64,000 bases of DNA from Metellina segmentata. Taxonomy: Eukaryota > Arthropoda > Arachnida > Araneae > Tetragnathidae. Both the position numbers and the translations under genes were made by a program. The DNA lies in assembly GCA_947359465.1 (NCBI GenBank), contig OX375876.1, forward strand, positions 118,849,444 through 118,913,443, given 5' to 3'. Positions 60,858 through 64,000 of this stretch are shown piece after piece (position 1 is the stretch's first letter; each line of letters begins with the position of its first letter). The notes beneath the pieces were generated by a model, which made no database searches, was not told the origin of the DNA, and saw nothing but the letters and a program-made list of their open reading frames with translations.

Positions 60858-61271
60858 CAATAGAACTTCGATTACCCGTGATAATATGGGTCGAGGCTAC
60901 CTCGGATAACCAGAAATTCGGATGATTCAGCCTATAAGAAATACAGAAAACAATTTCTGTGCTAAGTTTACTGAAAGATTCATAAAATAGATAAAAGCTA
61001 ATTGTTTCTCAGATTAGTGTCAAACTGTGTATTTATTGTGATAGTTTTACAAGAAATACATACTTTGTGATAATAGGTTATCTGGACGCGAGTTGCGTAC
61101 CTTTTAAACTCTTGAAAAGTCCTTCACGGAATTCTGTTTTGCAGCACTTTTCAGCCTCTTAGACCAAAGTGCTCGACACTTCATTTAAAGCTTAAAAAAC
61201 TATATCAAAATCTATTCGGATTTCACGAACTTTCGATGAATCGGAGTTCCGATTATCGAGATTCTCCTCAA
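60858..61271. mobile_element. pogo/Tigger-type MITE
   Basis: The ends CAATAGAACTTCGATTACCC and, inverted, TTGAGGAGAATCTCGATAAT then CGGAACTCCGATT resemble the pogo/Tigger terminus CAGTAGAAYYTCGATTATCCG. The TA dinucleotide flanks both sides (60856-60857, 61272-61273). Repeated CGGATAAC/CGGATGAT and CGATTATC words lie inside. No ORF. Confidence 0.7.
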
Positions 61272-61359
61272 TATTTAATTTGCATATTTGTAGTTTTATT
61301 TTACAAAACAACACGGCAATGCTCATCTTTTCAAACTTAAACATATGTAACCACATCAT

Positions 61360-62010
61360 TAGGGCAACTTATTTGTTGCAGTAAAAATGGGAAAAACTGC
61401 ATTTATCATTCCCTAAAGTTGCATTTATGGAAATAAAGTTTCATTTATTTTTAATACACTAAAATCTAAACTAAATTATTCGTAAAAAATGAAAAAATTC
61501 TAAATATATTGACAATTTTAGTCGGGTACAATAGTATTGCAACACCTCATTAAATACAAACGAACATTGAATGGGCGATCCTTGGCCAGTAATTTCTTTA
61601 ACATTGAAAAACTGCGCCAACCACAGTCATATAATGTGCTGTATCGGATAGCAGAAGAGCAAAATCCTTTCGCTCATCATTCGGAGATTTTAAAACGTCA
61701 TCTACAAGGCGAAAAACATATTGATGATCGACACTCACCTCGCAAACTCTGCATTCGATTACACAAGTTTCCTCTGGATTATCAAGAGTGCCAACCAATG
61801 TGTTAAAGTACACGAACACCTTCTTTCCATTTTCCGTTGTGTTGCTCTAGTACGACGTTAACTAAAATTACCATTAACATTACATTCTTTCCATGAACTT
61901 GTTTGATCCGGAATACTTCGACGTTCTCTAGATCAGACACGTAATCGAAGGGTTGATTCAGAGAGCAAAAAATGAAATAGTAATTTCACATTAATTAATT
62001 TTAAGCTAAA
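61360..62010 (-). mobile_element. Broken second copy of the 32451 hAT element
   Basis: It starts TAGGGCAACTTATTTGTTGC and carries the same minus-strand coding block ([34 protein letters not shown], about 61598-61800) and the region ACGTTCTCTAGATCAGACAC. The right end is lost where the 62013-62370 repeat begins, so that insertion or recombination truncated it. Confidence 0.8.
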
Positions 62011-62012
62011 TT

Positions 62013-62370
62013 TTCCTTGACTTTTCCAGACAAAGTTTTACAAAATTTCAGGTTATACCTAAGCAATTCACGACATTTTAAAGGTGAAAAACCAAGAAAT
62101 AATTTGGCATTCAATAGCCAATAATTAAAAACCAATTTAAGAATCATACACTGTAAAAATTAATACACAAAACCCAAGTAATTTTGCATTAAAATAACTT
62201 ATTCAAATAATCCAACATATTTGACTTAAATTAATTTGTTACTTAATGTATCATAAGCATTAAATTCTTCAATTAAAGCCTGTGGATGAAAAAAAATTCT
62301 TTACCTGTTGAATATTAGCTGTCTCTTTTAAAATAGGTGGAACAAATCTTTCATAAAATAAAGTGATACG
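62013..62370. repeat. Copy of the 57751-58298 hAT MITE interior
   Basis: Aligns in the same orientation with about 57782-58130: CTTGACTTTTCCAGACA, TTCACGACATTTT, AGGTGAAAAAC, AAGAAATAATTT, ATACACTGTAAAAATTAATA, AAGTAATTTTGCATTAAAAT, ATTTGACTTA, TTAATGTATCATAAGCAT. Terminal repeats are lost. Confidence 0.8.
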
Positions 62371-62565
62371 AAACTGTACAGTTAACAAATCTTTTGTTTT
62401 CAAATTAAATAATACAAAATAAAATAATATTTACAACAATTTTTGAAATAGGTCCAACTAACTATAAGTATACGTAGGTAGGTACATAACAATTATTGTT
62501 AGTTATTAATTATTCAACTTATGGGGAAACACATAAACTTGTTTTTTATGTCCTGCAAATAAAAA

Positions 62566-62602
62566 AATATTAGGGCCTATAATTATTATAGGCCCCAATA
62601 TT
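62566..62602. other. 18-bp-arm perfect-type hairpin
   Basis: AATATTAGGGCCTATAAT (62566-62583), a one-base centre (62584), then the inverted copy (62585-62602) with one mismatch. It could form a cruciform, or be the residue of two inverted repeats. Confidence 0.85.
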
Positions 62603-62705
62603 TGTTATTTACAATTTGTAAAAAAGAAGTTTGTTAACTTTCTCCCCCTTAAGCCGACTCCTTTTTTCACTAAGTATCCCATGAGTTAGGGTAATTGGTA
62701 ATTTT

Positions 62706-63022
62706 TTAGTTAACGTCGTACTAGAGCAACACAACGGGCTATTAACGACGGTCCGGGATCAATCCCTTCAGGGAAAGATCCGAGGACAACACCTCGTAAT
62801 TTTGAACCACGGTCAGATGACGAGGTAACACCTGAGCTGGCACCCCACTCTCCAAACTTCCACACCCACCCAACGTGAGGACTTTCGGCCACGACAGATT
62901 TAAGGTGCATCAGCCACCTCTACACCATACGTTTACAAACATCCATGCCCGAACCCGGATTCGAACCAGGAACCTTCCGATCTAGAGGCTAACACCTTAA
63001 CCACTATGCCGGTTGGTCGACC
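62706..63022 (-). repeat. tRNA-derived SINE, fullest copy
   Basis: On the minus strand from 63022 it reads a tRNA-like head: GGCATAGTGGTTAAGG (box A) and, about 35 nt on, GGTTCGAATCC (box B) within TTCCTGGTTCGAATCCGGG. The body follows down to 62706 (TAGTTAACGTCGTACTAGAG on the plus strand). Truncated copies occur at 20746-20864 and 52200-52370, and a fragment at about 60365 (AACGTCACACTGGAGCAAC). Confidence 0.85.
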
Positions 63023-63296
63023 CCATGAGTTAGGGTTAAAACTCTTTCTGATGGGACAGATGTCGTCATCACTGGGTTATTTTTTAAATTTTACAATGGT
63101 ATTTTTTTTCATTCGAAAATAAAACATCGATGTTAAACAAGCATCGGCTCCAAAAAATCGATGGAAAACAAATTGATGTTTTTTTTAATAAAATATCAAT
63201 GTTTTGAAAACATTGACAAATTGCATCCCTAGTGGGAACACTGATCTTAAATGGCAAAATATTTTGTACATTAGCAATATTTTTTAGATCAAGGTG

Positions 63297-63312
63297 GACG
63301 AGATATCTCGTC
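63297..63312. repeat. Palindrome GACGAGATATCTCGTC, copy 3
   Basis: Exact 16-bp palindrome, followed by GAAACCAC as in the 50690 array (TTCGAAACCAC at about 50896). It ends a partial unit beginning near 63230. Confidence 0.8.
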
Positions 63313-63700
63313 GAAACCACTTAAAGGGTGCGCGCGTGATCTGGTCCTCCAGCACTGTCCGAAATACTTCTGCTTAAAAACCTTTGCCACGGCAGTTTCC
63401 TGAGCACGCGTGAAACCTGTTGTCAAACGCAACCAACCGCCCGACCGAAGCACCCATTTGATCGGTCTTAAGCGATACGAAAACAATACATCCAAGCGGG
63501 TAGTTATTAAATGACGCAATAACCTTCCGTCCATCAATTACTACTGGACGCAGACAGGGGAGGGAGCAGAACAAAAGTTTGACAAACATCGTAATGGCGA
63601 GGGGGGTGACTCAGAAATAATGTCATTCACCCGACTCTAAGTGAGTCGGTCGGCAGTACCCAAATGATGAGTCCCATCCCTGTTCCTTTATTGATTCCCC
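63313..63700. other. GC-richer unidentified block
   Basis: Higher GC and CpG content than the surroundings (GTGCGCGCGTGATCTGG, CAACCGCCCGACCGAAGC) and a G-run near 63601. GTGAGTCGGTCGGCAG repeats the GACTCTAAGTGAGTC near-palindrome. No gene recognised. Confidence 0.35.
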
Positions 63701-63988
63701 CGGAGCTTAAGTGATTCCCATCAAAAGAGACCAACGCGTTTCAGTAAATGGGAAGACTTGGCCTTCACAATTGGGGTAGACAAAAAAAAGGGAAAGATAA
63801 GTGCAGTGGGTGACGAGAACAAACGGAATGTGAATTCGTTTCTTTGTAATATAGAGCAGACTCAGATCCTGGGCAGGGCCAATTTTTAGATTTGAAGGAA
63901 CCTTGGAAGTCGCATGCAATTTAATATGAATAAATATTTAACTTCCGTCACATTTTATCACTGAAAATCATCACTTTTATAAAAAAAA

Positions 63989-64000
63989 CTAGCCACTGCG
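63989..64000 (-). mobile_element. Helitron 3' terminus cut by the window edge
   Basis: CTAGCCACTGCG is identical to the first 12 bases of the 8035 Helitron (minus-strand 3' end) and is again preceded by A. A third copy of the same family probably continues beyond the window. Confidence 0.7.

Overview
This is an AT-rich eukaryotic window: spliced genes with GT/AG introns, no operons, dense transposon debris, tRNA-derived SINEs and microsatellites. Two conserved animal genes are recognisable. The family types (a coracle-like protein 4.1, PEN-2, tRNA-SINEs, jockey-like LINE debris) suggest an arthropod. I lean weakly towards an arachnid, from general impression only.

Layout. At 374-489 (+) there is a possible last exon of an unidentified gene. 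An old but complete-ended hAT transposon with a perfect 8-bp target duplication and a broken transposase follows (1079-4246). Two exons of PEN-2, a gamma-secretase subunit, lie at 4825-4929 and 14274-14413 (+), with a poly(A) signal at 14784. The 9.3-kb intron between them is mostly nested mobile DNA: a small foldback element, two abutting hAT-ended elements (7525-10413 and 10424-14024), a minus-strand Helitron (8035-8614) and broken Tc1/mariner copies. From 14.8 to 22.9 kb is an AT-rich convergent intergenic or 3'UTR stretch with an internal duplication, a SINE piece and a LINE fragment.

The main gene is a coracle/protein 4.1 homologue on the minus strand. I resolve fifteen coding exons from 46479 down to 22889. 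Every junction phase fits, and they join into one open frame of 876 codons: short N-terminal leader, FERM domain, FERM-adjacent region, long low-complexity middle, conserved 4.1 C-terminal domain. Its introns hold a hAT element, a PIF/Harbinger-type MITE, a complete non-autonomous Helitron and several repeat families. A candidate non-coding first exon ends at 47407.

From 47.5 to 64 kb I find no convincing coding exon. There are tandem repeats (three diverged ~170-bp units at 47.7 kb; three ~142-bp units at 56.1 kb), a palindrome-based repeat family, hAT and pogo/Tigger-type MITEs, SINE-like elements, and a Helitron terminus at the window edge.

The two genes are convergent and functionally separate. 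The most unusual structure is the Helitron at 41100-42483, whose 3' part is a run of hairpins closed by GNA triloops (GCGAAGC, GCGTAGC, GCGGAGC), ending in CTAG. All calls come from reading the sequence; no database search was run.
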